Assembly (NCBI GenBank): GCA_922989275.2 | Contig: OV277872.1 | Span: 27,606,119-27,670,118, forward strand | DNA: 64,000 nucleotides | Origin: Gari tellinella | Taxonomy: Eukaryota; Mollusca; Bivalvia; Cardiida; Psammobiidae | Direction of reading: 5' to 3' | Shown: positions 41,096 to 51,191 of the stretch, one piece after another | Position numbering within the stretch: the stretch's first letter is position 1 | How the letters are laid out: each line of letters begins with the position of its first letter | Position numbers and translations under genes: made by a program | The notes under the pieces: model-generated | The model's input: the letters and a program-made list of their open reading frames with translations, nothing else | Told to the model about the DNA's origin: nothing | The model's database searches: none

Positions 41096-41541
41096 GGCTA
41101 AACTTTTACTCCATAGCCTGATTCTTCAATTAACCCTTTACTCCATAGCCTATTTCTAGTTTTGAAGATAGATGACTACTTAAAGCAGGTTGAAAGTAAA
41201 GCAAAATGTGCCTTAAGGCACATTCTGCTTTACTTTCAGTCTGCTTTAAGCTATCATCTGCTAGAATATAGAAAACATTTTGGATGGTACATGTTCATGA
41301 CTACATAAATTGGAACTATTTCTTCAGTGAAGGAATAAATTAAATGCTCTAAAAGGTGCTTCTATGGAGGAAAGGGTTAAGTTATGAACACATGTGACCG
41401 GTTAAAATTGAAAGAGAATTAAGCTATAAAAAAATATATCTTAAAGTCCATTTTCATGACTGTATAAAGTGGAACTATTTTCTTCAGTGGAGGAATAAAA
41501 TTAAAGTCGTAAAATGGCAATTTTATTGGGTAATGGGTTAA
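41096..41541 (+). mobile_element. Family A MITE split by an inner family A MITE
   Basis: TAAACTTTTACTCCATAGCC..TTCTTCAA before and GTTATGAACACATGTGACCG..GGGTAATGGGTTAA after the inner element. The outer palindrome is lost. Confidence 0.65.
41130..41380 (+). mobile_element. Inner family A MITE, intact
   Basis: TTAACCCTTTACTCCATAGC to ATGGAGGAAAGGGTTAA. Palindrome centre GTGCCTTAAGGCAC. Confidence 0.8.
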
Positions 41542-41662
41542 AAGTAGGTTGACTGCAATATCTGAATATCTATATAATCCAGGACCTGCTCAATATGATC
41601 AGATTGGGGAACAAAAAATACTCTATTGCTTCAGTTAATATGTTTAGGTGATCTCAGATTCA

Positions 41663-42030
41663 ATTAACCCGTTGCATTTGGGGCACTTATTTTGAGGCAA
41701 TTTTCAAACAGCTTGGATCAAGATCAGGCCCCACAAAATGTGGGGCCTGATCTGGATTCAAGCTGTTTGACACCCAGTTTGATATTTTTCTCACAATTAT
41801 TGCGAAATATTTTCGGGTCACAGAAAAAAAAAGATATAATTTGAGTAGACTGCAAATTTTCTGACAGCAAGGGATAAGCACTGTTTGGGAATACAAATGG
41901 GGTTGTTCTTGGGGAAGAAATTGAGATTTTAAGGTTAATTTCACCCCATTCTTCCAATCTTAATCGGGTTAGATGACAAATTACAACTAACTTCAAAGGA
42001 AGTACGGTCATTATTTCTCTAGCTTGAAGC
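41663..42030 (+). mobile_element. TTAA element with perfect-looking GGCCCC palindrome
   Basis: TTAACCCGTTGCATTTGGGG at the left. CAAACAGCTTGGATCAAGATC..AGGCCCCACAAAATGTGGGGCC (41707-41770) is mirrored. The right boundary is unclear; sequence to 42030 is unassigned. Confidence 0.55.
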
Positions 42031-42245
42031 TTAACTATTTGCACTCTAGTGACGGAATCGTGATTATAAGTGTAAACAGTTAGGATCCTGATGAGACGCC
42101 GCGTAACGCGGCGTCTCATCAGGATCCAAACTGTTTGACACTGTGATCCTGTTTTGAAAAGAAATTTTGAAAATTCTATTTGTAGAACTGTAGCAAACGA
42201 CAATTGTTGCAGACGTAAAATATTACCCAGCATGCAAAGAATTAA
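42031..42245 (+). mobile_element. Family C MITE, intact reference copy
   Basis: TTAACTATTTGCACTCTAGT to ACCCAGCATGCAAAGAATTAA. Palindrome AAACAGTTAGGATCCTGATG, AGACGCCGCGTAACGCGGCG and complement. Followed by GATCCTGTTTTGAAAAGAAA and GACAATTGTTGCAGACG. Confidence 0.8.
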
Positions 42246-42622
42246 GAACAAGTCTCATCAGTTTTCTAGGCATTTATAATCCCGTTCACTGTGTACTGAG
42301 GAAAAAGAATATTTCAATACAGTAAGAGTTGTGTTCAACCGTCACATTGTGACAAAATAATATTCGGAACCGTTTACGACAGGTGACTGCTTTAATAATG
42401 AAGGACAAAAGTAATGCAGAATGCTCATATCAGAACACTCTGCATTACCTTTGTCATACATTAAGCTGTAAGTTTTTTCTAAGTGTCTGTTGTACATGAT
42501 ACGGTTTTACATTATTTTGTCTTTATTGATGTGAAAAGATGTTAAAATTAAACAATGTTTGGTGTTTCTGCTAGTTATAGTTGGTAGTTTAATAAATTAT
42601 TAGATGTTTCTTTTAGTGCATA
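42246..42622. other. Unassigned with one G-type palindrome
   Basis: GACAGGTGACTGCTTTAATA..GTAATGCAGAATGCTCATATCAG and the worn complement at 42379-42470. Confidence 0.5.
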
Positions 42623-42873
42623 TTAACCCTTTCCCACATAGCATATCTCTAGTATTGAATATAGGTGTCCACTTAAAGCAGGTTGAAAGTAAAGCAGAAT
42701 GCGCTTTAAGCGCATTCTGCTTTACTTTCAGCCTACTTTAAGCTATCATCTACTAGAATATAGAAAATATTTTGCATGATACATATTTATGACTGTATAA
42801 ATTGGAACTATTTTCTTCAGTGAAGGAATAAACTTAATGCGCTAAAAGGCACTTCTATGGGGGAAAGGGTTAA
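42623..42873 (+). mobile_element. Family A MITE, intact
   Basis: TTAACCCTTTCCCACATAGC to ATGGGGGAAAGGGTTAA. Palindrome centre GCGCTTTAAGCGC. Confidence 0.8.
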
Positions 42874-42894
42874 TAACTTAGCATGTAGCTGTTT

Positions 42895-43410
42895 GACCCA
42901 TTATTCCATAGGTTTATTACTAAGGTACACCTCTATATGCCTTTAATTTATTCCCCAATTAAAAAAAATAGTTCCCCTATATACAGTCATGACTATATAA
43001 TTATGCATCATAAGAAATAGTTTCTATAAATTACCATAGCAGATAGTAGATTAAAGCAGACTGAAAGTTAAGCAGAATGCACCAGGGGCCCGTTTCATAA
43101 AACTTCTTACGACAAATGTTGTCGTAAGTCAAATCTTTAAAATACATTTAATTTCTTATTTCCCTATCTAATCCTGTCTTGTTACATATTTTTGGAATCG
43201 TCTTGAAAAGACAATTCCAAAAAGATGTCACAAGACAGGATTAGATGGAGAAATAAATAATAATCAAGACTTTTATGATCTGACTTACGACAACATTTTT
43301 CGTACGAAGTTTTATGAAACGGGCCCCAGAAGGTGCATTCTGCTTTACTTTCAGCTTGTTTTAAGCAATCATTATGATTTCAATACTGAAAACAAGCTAT
43401 TGTTAATAAT
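42895..43410 (-). mobile_element. Family A MITE with family H inside its palindrome
   Basis: GACCCATTATTCCATAGG.. to GCAGAATGCACC, then family H, then AAGGTGCATTCTGCTTTACT.. to CAAGCTATTGTTAA. The insertion hits the loop between the palindrome arms. Confidence 0.75.
43085..43327 (+). mobile_element. Family H MITE, intact
   Basis: GGGGCCCGTTTCATAAAACT and AGTTTTATGAAACGGGCCCC. Palindrome CTAATCCTGTCTTGTTACAT, TTTTTGGAATCGTCTTG and the complement. GTTGTCGTAAGTCAAATC subterminal. Confidence 0.8.
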
Positions 43411-43593
43411 TGATGAAAGTAAAGCTCCTTTAGGAGCTATCTGCTTTACTTTCCTTGCTTTACTTTACAGCCATCTGTCTTTTAATACTATCCGTGAATC
43501 ACAATTTGATAGCATTATAAGCATGACATGGTATATAGACTTTGTATAGAGATTATGCAGAGGGTGGGGTAAAAATGTCTGAGAGTGCTTTAT
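43411..43593. repeat. Hairpin GTAAAGCTCCTTTAGGAGC and unassigned sequence
   Basis: GATGAAAGTAAAGCTCCTTT..AGGAGCTATCTGCTTTACTTTC near 43415-43455: worn G-type palindrome. Confidence 0.45.
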
Positions 43594-43846
43594 TTAACCC
43601 TTTCCCTTATAGAAGCGACTTTTAGCACATTCATTTTATTCATCCGCTGAAGAAAATAGTTCCAAATTATACCGTAATGAATATGTGTCATATTAAATAC
43701 TTTCCTTATTCTAGCAGTTAATAGCTTAAAGCAGGCTGAAAGTAAAGCAGAATGCGCCTTAGGGCGCATTCTGCTTTACTTTCAACCTGCTTTAAGTAGT
43801 CACATATCTTCAATACTAGAAACAATGCTATCAGGTAAAGGGTTAA
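43594..43846 (-). mobile_element. Family A MITE, intact
   Basis: TTAACCCTTTCCCTTATAGA to ATCAGGTAAAGGGTTAA. Palindrome centre GCGCCTTAGGGCGC. Confidence 0.8.
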
Positions 43847-43865
43847 GCAAATCATCACAACCAAC

Positions 43866-44066
43866 CAGGGCTGCCATAAGTTGATTGTGTAAAATCCTCA
43901 GATTTACCATCTTTCTATTTTTCATGCGTGACTACTTAGAGCAGGTTGAGAGTAAAGCAGTATATGCCTTTTAAAGGCACATTCTGCTTTACTTTTAGCC
44001 TGTTTTGAGCACTGCTAGGATAAAAATCCAAAGATTTTGGGAAAATCCGGAGAAATGGCAGTCCTG
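43866..44066 (+). mobile_element. Family M MITE with exact 6 bp target duplication and family A core
   Basis: CAGGGCTGCCATAAGTTGAT to GAAATGGCAGTCCTG. ACCAAC lies at 43860-43865 and 44067-44072. The centre is the family A palindrome with a few flanking A bases (GTGACTACTTAGAGCAGG, CACTGCTAGGATA). Confidence 0.8.
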
Positions 44067-44339
44067 ACCAACCAACCTATCATGAAAATATGCCCATGGA
44101 TCTTCAATAGAATAATTGCTGAATGCAAATTTGACTAGATGAAAACAGCTGAAATCAATCAAATGGTCTGCTAGGAAATTCATTGTCCACCAAGGCAATA
44201 TATATATAGCCTGGCTATTTAGGGACATCTATAGCCTGTATTAACGTTGAACCAAGAAGTCCCCTTGTAGAACAAGTTGTTGTTTTTAACAAGTTGTTTT
44301 TATCTGGCAGCAAACAAAGAGAGGGTATATCGACTAAGC
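44067..44339. other. Intronic sequence without recognised element
   Basis: Nothing recognised. Confidence 0.4.
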
Positions 44340-44515
44340 CATGACCCCGTAGACTGTTTCTGGTTTTGAAGACAGTTTATCCCTTAAAGCATTATTAGTT
44401 CAAAGTTAAGCAGAATGTCCTGCATGAACGTGCATTCTGCTTTACTTTCAACCTGCTTTAAGTGGTCACCAATGCCTAGAGCTTCCAAACTGAAAACAGG
44501 CTATCAGCTAAAGTC
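44340..44515 (+). mobile_element. Family A MITE, both ends of the same type
   Basis: CCGTAGACTGTTTCTGGTTT on the left and CTGAAAACAGGCTATCAGC on the right are the same family A end in opposite directions, so this copy is symmetrical rather than asymmetric like most. Confidence 0.6.
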
Positions 44516-44531
44516 ATATTGGGATAAAGGC

Positions 44532-44778
44532 CTGGGGCCCGTTTCATAAAACTTCGTACGACAAATGTTGTCGTAAGTGAGATTATAAAAGTCTTAATTA
44601 TTATTTATTTCTCCATCTAATCCTGTTTTGTGACATCTGCTTTGGAATTGTCTTGAAAAGAGGATTCCAAAGAGATGTCACAAGACAGGATTTGAGGAGA
44701 AATCAGAAATTAAATGTACTTCAAATTTTTTAGTTACAACCCTTTTTGTCATACAAAGTTTTATGAAACGGGGCCCAG
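44532..44778 (+). mobile_element. Family H MITE
   Basis: CTGGGGCCCGTTTCATAAAA to TTTTATGAAACGGGGCCCAG. The palindrome (ATCCTGTTTTGTGACATCTG, TTGGAATTGTCTTG) is opposite in orientation to the copy at 43085. Confidence 0.75.
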
Positions 44779-44861
44779 CTACTCCTTTAATTGTTCTTCT
44801 ATTGAGAATGAAATTTTTAACGTAACTGTAAAACAGGTATTTTTCACATAATGTGATTTTG

Positions 44862-45012
44862 TATTAATTCACGACATCATGCATGCAATATTTCTAGCAA
44901 GTGGTAGCTTAAAGCAGGCTGAAAGTAAAGCAGAATGTGCCTTAAGGCACATTCTGCTAAACTTTCAACTTGCTTTAAATAATTAAGAAGTCACCTATTT
45001 TCAAAACTAGAG
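44862..45012 (-). mobile_element. Family A MITE, truncated
   Basis: TTTCTAGCAAGTGGTAGCTT, palindrome GTGCCTTAAGGCAC, ending CAAAACTAGAGATGCCAGGC. It stops 82 bp before the exon. Confidence 0.65.
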
Positions 45013-45094
45013 ATGCCAGGCAACACATTTGTGAATTAACTTGTAAATTATATTTTCGATTTATAATAATCGATTTATTTGTTTATATTTTCAG

Positions 45095-45346
45095 ATAATC
45101 AAAGATAGAATAGACAAGCATGTAGCCCGCTCACAAGTCATGTGGAACAGTCTACCGGGAAGTATTGCATTGTTGCCAGAGTTCTCCGACACGCTACAAT
45201 CTTTCCCGTTTTTCTACCCACAGTTGGGCGTCCAGCCGGGCGATAAATTCACTGCTGTTATTTATGCAACAACGCCTGTGATGTTTTCATCGTCGCCATT
45301 GTTCCGACTTATACGTGTGATAGCGAAGTCGGCATACACCCATAAA
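45095..45346 (+). CDS. EXT1: EXT1 exostosin, linker and start of GT64 domain (84 codons)
   Basis: It follows GTTTATATTTTCAG, ends before GTAAGT, and is phase 0 at both ends. The peptide starts IIKDRIDKHVARSQVMWNSL and contains LPEFSDTLQSFPFFYPQLG, then DKFTAVIYATTPVMFSSSP, ending RVIAKSAYTHK. KFTAVIYATTP is the conserved first beta strand of the GT64 fold, where the UDP-sugar binding site begins (family knowledge). As I recall, vertebrate EXT1 splits this stretch over two exons, so the single 252-nt exon may reflect intron loss or a different intron history; I could not verify this. A Helentron-like element begins 67 bp after the donor site. Identity to EXT1 rather than EXTL2/EXTL3 is supported by the order and wording of these blocks across exons. 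Confidence 0.95.
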
Positions 45347-45413
45347 GTAAGTATGTCCAGGTTTTCCCACTGCCCGAATTGGATTTCTGCCTTGACTTTC
45401 TGCATTGCTTTTT

Positions 45414-46632
45414 AGCTCACCTGGCACGAAGTGCCAAGGTGAGCTTTTAGGATCGCTGAATGGCCGTCGTCCGTCGTCTGTCCGTCCGTCCACAATTGTT
45501 CGTTAACACTCTAGCGCCTACAAATTTCATCTTATCTTCATGAAACTTCATGACAATGTTTGTCTTGATGAAATCTAGGTCAAGTTCGAAAGTGGGTCAT
45601 GTCCGGTCAAAAACTAGGTCATTAGGTCAAATCATAGAAAAACCTTGTTAGCACTCAAGAGACTACAAATCTCAATGGATCTTTATGAAACTTGGTCAGA
45701 ATGTTTGCCTCATTGATATCTAGGTCAAGTTCGAATGTGGGTCATGTCCGGTCAAAAACTAGGTCACTAGGTCAAATCATAGAAAAATCTTGTTAACACT
45801 ATAGAGGCTACAAATCGCAATGGATCTTAATGAAACTTGGTCAGAATGTTTGCCCAATTGATATCTAGGTCAAGTTCGAATGTGGGTCATGTCGGGTCAA
45901 AAACTAGGTCACTAGGTCAAATCATAGAAAAACCTTGTTAACACTCTAGAGGCTACAAATCTCAATGGATCTGAATAGAACTTGGTCAGAATGTTTGCCT
46001 TATTGATATCTAGGTCAAGTTTGAATGTGGGTCATGTCCGATCAAAAACTAGGTCATTAGGTCAAATCATAGAAAAACCTTGTGAACACTCTAGAGGCTA
46101 CAAATCTCATTGGATCTTGATGAAACTTAGTCAAAATGTTTGTTTTATTGATATCTAGGTCAAGTTTGAATATGGGTCATGTCTGGTCAAAAACTAGGTC
46201 ACTAGGTCAAATCATAGAAAAACCTTGTGAACACTCTTGAGGCTACAAATCTCATTGGATATTAATGAAACTTGGTCAGAATGTTTGTCTCATTGATATC
46301 TAGGTCAAGTTCGAATGTGGGTCATGTCCGGTCAAAAACTAGGTCACTAGGTCAAATCATAGAAAAACCTTGTTAACACTCTAGAGGCTACAAATCTCAT
46401 TGGATCTTGGTGAAATTTGGTCAGAATGTTTGTCACATTGATATCTAGGTCAAGTTTGAATATAGGTCATGTCCGTTCAAAAACTAGGTCACTAGGTCAA
46501 ATCATTGGAAAATCTTGTTTACACTCTAGAGGTTGATTGTGGGTTTACATGTCCAGTCATAATCTAGGTCACTATAGGTCAAGTTTGCCATGGTGTACCA
46601 GGTGAGCGATTTAGGGCCATAGTGGCCCTTGT
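45414..46632 (+). mobile_element. Helentron-like element E, longest copy (about eight core units)
   Basis: AGCTCACCTGGCACGAAGTG..CCAAGGTGAGCT left, units with GGCTACAAATCTCATTGGAT and GTCATGTCCGGTCAAAAACT, right end ACCAGGTGAGCGATTTAGGGCC..TAGTGGCCCTTGT. Some units are nearly identical to those of the copy at 9016, including the two units next to the right end. Confidence 0.8.
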
Positions 46633-46642
46633 GTTCTTTACA

Positions 46643-46735
46643 GGGCTGTTATAAGTTGATTATCAAAATCCTAAAATTTCTAAATTTTCTATTTTCTCAA
46701 TCGCATTACTTAAAGCAGGTTTTCACAAATACCAT
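46643..46735 (+). mobile_element. Family M left half
   Basis: CAGGGCTGTTATAAGTTGAT..AATCCTAAAATTTCTAAATT..CGCATTACTTAAAGCAGG, then broken. The palindrome opening of family A is already present. Confidence 0.6.
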
Positions 46736-46857
46736 AGATGTGCATATGAACAGGGTTTTGATCTGCTATAATTTTCACAAAATTAGGGTTAGTTAAACTT
46801 ATTCAAATTTTTGCCGACTGGGGCATCGTTTTTGTCTTGCAGAAAAAGCTATCCTTC

Positions 46858-46992
46858 TATAGCTTCTAATTTAGACCAGTATTTATTAAACTACCCATAA
46901 TTCCGTTGTAGACTGGTTCATATTTTGGTAATTAGAATGATCCACAAGGGTATCTAATAACCCACAAGAGTTACTTAGTGTTGAAAGTGTTA
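46858..46992 (+). mobile_element. Family O right half
   Basis: ATTTAGACCAGTATTTATTA..TGATCCACAAGGGTATC..CCCACAAGAGTTACTTAGTG. Confidence 0.6.
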
Positions 46993-47289
46993 AGCTGTTT
47001 TACTCACTGTCTGGACTAAGAGTTCACGCTGGTTGATTATTGCATCTGACTTTCCGAGAGTTGATTTTGAACTTTAACACAGATTTATTGGTAATAGAAT
47101 TCTAACAAATTTGCCATAGGATGTGAAATAAGTCTAGACCGACCTCATAAAGTGTTGTAATCAGAAATAGTAAGATTCTTCTTGTGACAGGAATGAGGGA
47201 AAACAATATTGAAAGTTAACTTTATATGTACAAAACTAAAACCCCCATAACAGGATGTCTCTGAAATAGACAAATTCGTTTTGTCTAAT
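46993..47289. other. Intronic sequence without recognised element
   Basis: Nothing recognised. Confidence 0.4.
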
Positions 47290-47485
47290 CAGAGCTCCTG
47301 ATATGGGGAGTATTTCAAAAATTAAAATCTTTGTTTCTGCCTTGAACTCTATGGTGTCACTACTCATTAGAATCGTCTCTTCGAGACGATTTTAATGAGT
47401 AGTAGTAACACCATAGGATTTGATGCTGAAATGAGTGAGACAATGTTGGATTTGTTCAGTTTACTCCCTCTTATCTAGAGCCCTG
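47290..47485 (-). mobile_element. Family D MITE
   Basis: CAGAGCTCCTGATATGGGG to TTATCTAGAGCCCTG. Palindrome loop GTCTCTTCGAGAC. One arm has a 3 bp duplication (AGTAGTAGTAAC). Confidence 0.75.
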
Positions 47486-47489
47486 CTAA

Positions 47490-47658
47490 CAATAATCCTT
47501 TACCTCATAGCCAGACAGGAAATTAACCAATTAAAACAGGTTGAATTTAAAAGCAGAATGTGCCATAAGGCGCATTCTGCTTTACTTTCAGCCTGCTTGA
47601 AGCCTTTGATCTTGGTGTACACTGTTTGCACATCCAGTTGATGCATGATAAGGGTTAA
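47490..47658 (+). mobile_element. Family A / B-type chimera
   Basis: CCTTTACCTCATAGCCAGAC, palindrome GTGCCATAAGGCGC, then a jump to TGATCTTGGTGTACACTGTTTGCAC and TAAGGGTTAA. Confidence 0.6.
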
Positions 47659-47789
47659 TTATACTTTAATTATCAAAGGGTTTTATAATTCAAGTAAAAA
47701 TAGGAGGGTCAGATTATCATATTTTTATTGGAATAGATAAGGGTACTTGGCAAACTGTTGCCATGTATACATGAAATGTCATTAAATCT

Positions 47790-47990
47790 AAGCCTGCTAG
47801 CGATTGAACCGTGATAACCTTTGTAAACAAGTTGGATCCTGGTGAGACGCCGCGTTATGCGGCGTCTCATCAGGATCCAAACTGTTTGACCCTCTGACCC
47901 TGTTTTGAAAAGAAATTTTCTGAAAATTCTATTTCAAGAACAGTAACAGACAACAATTGTTGCAGACGAAAAAAAAAACAAAACAACCAA
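47790..47990 (+). mobile_element. Family C MITE, ends worn
   Basis: GCCTGCTAGCGATTGAACCG, arms GTTGGATCCTGGTGAGACGC..CGCGTTATGCGGCGTCTC, CCCTGTTTTGAAAAGAAATT, GACAACAATTGTTGCAGACG then A-rich sequence. Confidence 0.7.
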
Positions 47991-48461
47991 GATGAAACAA
48001 GAAATATCTTTAAAAAAGATATTCGGCGGAATGAGTGGTTGAACTAAGGCTATATAGATGGGTGTGCAAAATTGAATTAAATTGAGGTTTTCAAAGAATT
48101 GTAATATCTTGGATTGAAAAGCAAAAAATACAAGTATTCAATTGAAACAGTAACTTTTATTTAAAATGCAAAACTATCATGTACAGAAATGCAAAACAAA
48201 ACAATAATTTAACTCATATCCTAGCTACTGGTAGGAGATCCTCACATTAATCTATTGTTCCATTCATAGAGTTTCTTGAAACAAACTATAGCATACACAA
48301 ATGTACAGATACAACAATCATCATATCTTAAAATAGAAGCATAATTAACTTCTGTGGCCTATTTCATCAGCCCAGTGTGTAGTAAAAGCCAGCCTGTATC
48401 TCTAAATTTTACACCCAGAGTCCACATCATGTAAAACTGTAATGGGACATAAACCAGCCTA
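47991..48461. other. Unassigned intron
   Basis: AAATATCTTTAAAAAAGATATT at 48003 is a short AT palindrome. No coding signal. Confidence 0.4.
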
Positions 48462-48651
48462 CAGGGCTCCAGATAAGAGTGAGTAAACTAAACAAATCAC
48501 ATTTTCCACCTCTTTTAGCACCAAACCCTATGGTATTACCACTCATTTTGTTTGTCTCGAAGAGACAATTCATATGTATAGTGACACCACAAGGTTTAAT
48601 GCACAAATAAAGATTTTAAGTTTTGAAACAATTCCCTTATCTGGAGCCCTG
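48462..48651 (+). mobile_element. Family D MITE, worn palindrome
   Basis: CAGGGCTCCAGATAAGAGTG to CTTATCTGGAGCCCTG. The arms carry several mismatches (TTTGTTTGTCTCGAAGAGAC). Confidence 0.75.
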
Positions 48652-48954
48652 GCTACTATCCAATCAGACTATTCAGTTTCAACAGGTGCTCTTAAATCTA
48701 AATTTCTGATCAAATATTATTGGTTGAAATGTGTGGCCAAATATAAATTAAGTGTGTCTAAATAGAAAACAGTCAGCTCCGCCGAAAAAATCCAAAACAA
48801 CCTGCATGCAACATCATTAACTTTCATTTCTTGAAACAATTCTATTACTTGTTACATTCCTAAACCCCTTTGCTGCAGTATTGTCTACTTTACATATTTG
48901 GTTTGCTTGTGTTTCTTAACTTTCAATTCAACATTTTGATAACAGAAATATAAA

Positions 48955-49032
48955 TAACGAGTGTCGAACAGTTTGGATCCTCAGCGTGACCAGACGCCAA
49001 ATTACTCTTCTGAAACGGATCAAAACTGTTTA
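48955..49032. repeat. CAAACAG-class hairpin, worn
   Basis: GTCGAACAGTTTGGATCCTC..GACGCCAAATTACTCTTCTG..GATCAAAACTGTTT. Confidence 0.5.
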
Positions 49033-49102
49033 TAAATGATTTTTGTCAAGTCATGCTATGTGTAAGCATTCTGTTGGCTAGTGATGATGCAATGTGGTTT
49101 GA

Positions 49103-49331
49103 GTTAACACATTCAACCCTAGCGACGAGTATACTCGTCATTTACAAACAGTGTACCTGTGAGGATTACACTTGTCCTATGGAAACAGTGTAGACACTGA
49201 TCTGATCAGGGTCAACACTGTTTGTCATTAGGAAATATACTGTTAAAATCAACCCTAAATAGTCAAAAATGGAATAGACTTACTATAAAATTGGAATTGT
49301 CCATTAAAATTTTCAGGGGTGAATGAGTTAA
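49103..49331 (+). mobile_element. Family B, second subtype
   Basis: TTAACACATTCAACCCTAGC, GACGAGTATACTCGTCATTT, palindrome CAAACAGTGTACC../AACAGTGTAGACACTGATC with a shortened tip, end TTTCAGGGGTGAATGAGTTAA. Confidence 0.75.
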
Positions 49332-49740
49332 TGACAAATAAAAAGAGCTATTTCAAACATGTAAGTCAAGAGCCCTAAACATTTGGCCCTGTACCAGAGC
49401 TGGCATATATCTGTAATAAAAATGATACTCAGTTTTCTACAAGGCCTATGGTTTATTGAAACATAAATTGTTTGGAATCATCTTAAACCAACAGGCGTAA
49501 TAACTCTTATCCTTCCATAACTCTTTCAACACCATGAACCTGTTTAAAATATATACTCATTACATGTGCGAACAGTGTAGACCCAGAATATGCCTTAAAC
49601 TAACTTAATGCTAAAATATAGGAAATATTTCTAATGTTACATTTTCATTAGTGTTTAAAATGGAACTCTTTTTTTTCGGATCAGGAATTAATAAAATGCA
49701 TAAAAAGGAGTATCTTATAATCTATGGAGTTAAGGGTTAA
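49332..49740 (+). mobile_element. Unassigned sequence, family O head fused to family A tail
   Basis: AACTCTTTCAACACCATGAA..GCGAACAGTGTAGACCCAGA (49520-49588) passes directly into ATATGCCTTAAACTAACTTA and family A tail sequence ending GAGTTAAGGGTTAA. Confidence 0.55.
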
Positions 49741-50004
49741 AAGAGTCAGCCCTATTTCACTGAACTTGTTAACAAAACTAAGGACACATGAGATATTTGT
49801 TTTGTAATAGAATTGACTTCCTATCAGTCAATTAGTTTTAGCCTTGCATTAATACATTGACTGGCAAAACTAACAAACAAAACTCATTGTAAAAAAGATT
49901 GAAACAAAACAGAAAAGTCACATGCGACAACTGTGTATTGTTTTTAGGCAAGTTTTCCATCACAGAATTGGAACTGTTTCATGTACACAGACCTGCCAAC
50001 TGAT

Positions 50005-50197
50005 CAGGGCTCCAGATAAGAGGGGGTAAACTGAACAAATCCAACATTTACTCGCTCATTTCAGAACCAAATCCTATGGTGTTACTACTCATTAGAATAG
50101 TTTCTAAGAGACGATCTTATGAGTAGTAACACCATAGGGTTTAATGCAGAAATAAAGATTTTAGTTTCTGGAAATACTCCCCTTATCTGGAGCTCTG
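50005..50197 (+). mobile_element. Family D MITE
   Basis: CAGGGCTCCAGATAAGAGGG to CTTATCTGGAGCTCTG. ACTGAT lies directly before and again two bases after the element. Confidence 0.75.
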
Positions 50198-51004
50198 CTA
50201 CTGATGAGACCTGGGAGATGAAAGTATCGAAGTTTTTATCGGGAATTTCACTACAGGAGATACGTTTCATGCAAATCCTGTTTTACTATTACCCCTTAAA
50301 AATGCTTAAATTCAGTGTTGTAGGCGGTCGGCTGCTTTAAAACAGGATCAAAGTAAAGCAGAAAGCTCCTGCTTTAAGCCACAACCAGCTATTAAATTCA
50401 CTAATTAGTCTTCTATTGTAGTTGTTGTAATAGAAGAGGGTCACAGTCATTGTAATATAAAACCTTTGACTATTCTAGATAAGAATTAAGCTTTAGTAGA
50501 ATATTTAGAAGCATGTAAACATTGCCAAAGATAGTTGTAATTTAATGCAGCACAAAAGATATGCAGAAAGTTTTGTTTTGTGTCATACATGACGCTTTGA
50601 CCTGTGTGTAGACTCTTCTATTTTTCTTTACTAAATGGCTTTTGAAAGTGAGTTATATCTGTAGAGCTCAAAGCAGAGAGCTACAGGGGTGCTTTACTAT
50701 TCAGGAGATGTCATCTATTATTCTGTTTGATAGGTACTGTAAATTATCATACAAATTTCCATTAAGAGCTAGGGCTTTGAAGGATGCTCTACATTTATAT
50801 ATCTACAGCCAATCTTTGTATGGGCGACCACTGATTAGATGTCCTATAGCTATGTGCAGTATTAGATAGATTTGGTTGCATCATGATGCAGGATAAAGAT
50901 AATGCAGAAAGCTCTAATAGGAGCTTGTGAGCTTTCTGTATTGTATCTATTGTGAATTATGCAGTCATTAATCAATGTCTTAAATCTTATGCTAAACATG
51001 ACAT
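50198..51004. other. Low-repeat intron with two G-type hairpins
   Basis: AAAACAGGATCAAAGTAAAG..GAAAGCTCCTGCTTTAAG (50338-50382) lacks an arm. GCAGGATAAAGATAATGCAG..CTCTAATAGGAGC (50888-50945) is worn. Confidence 0.45.
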
Positions 51005-51191
51005 GACTAACATTAGCAAACAGTTTTGATCCAGATCAGAAGCCGTGTAGCGAGGCGTCTGATCTGGATCAAAATTGTTTGTCACTCATATTCAACTTTT
51101 CTTCAGTTAAAAAACATGAACTTAAGTTTTGAATTGTTTAAGCAGACCATGTATTTGAAGCAGACGACAATTTAGCATGATAAGAGTTAAG
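51005..51191 (+). mobile_element. Family C2 MITE
   Basis: GCAAACAGTTTTGATCCAGA, CAGAAGCCGTGTAGCGAGGC and complement, then TTTGAAGCAGACGACAATTT..GATAAGAGTTAA. Left end absent. Confidence 0.65.
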
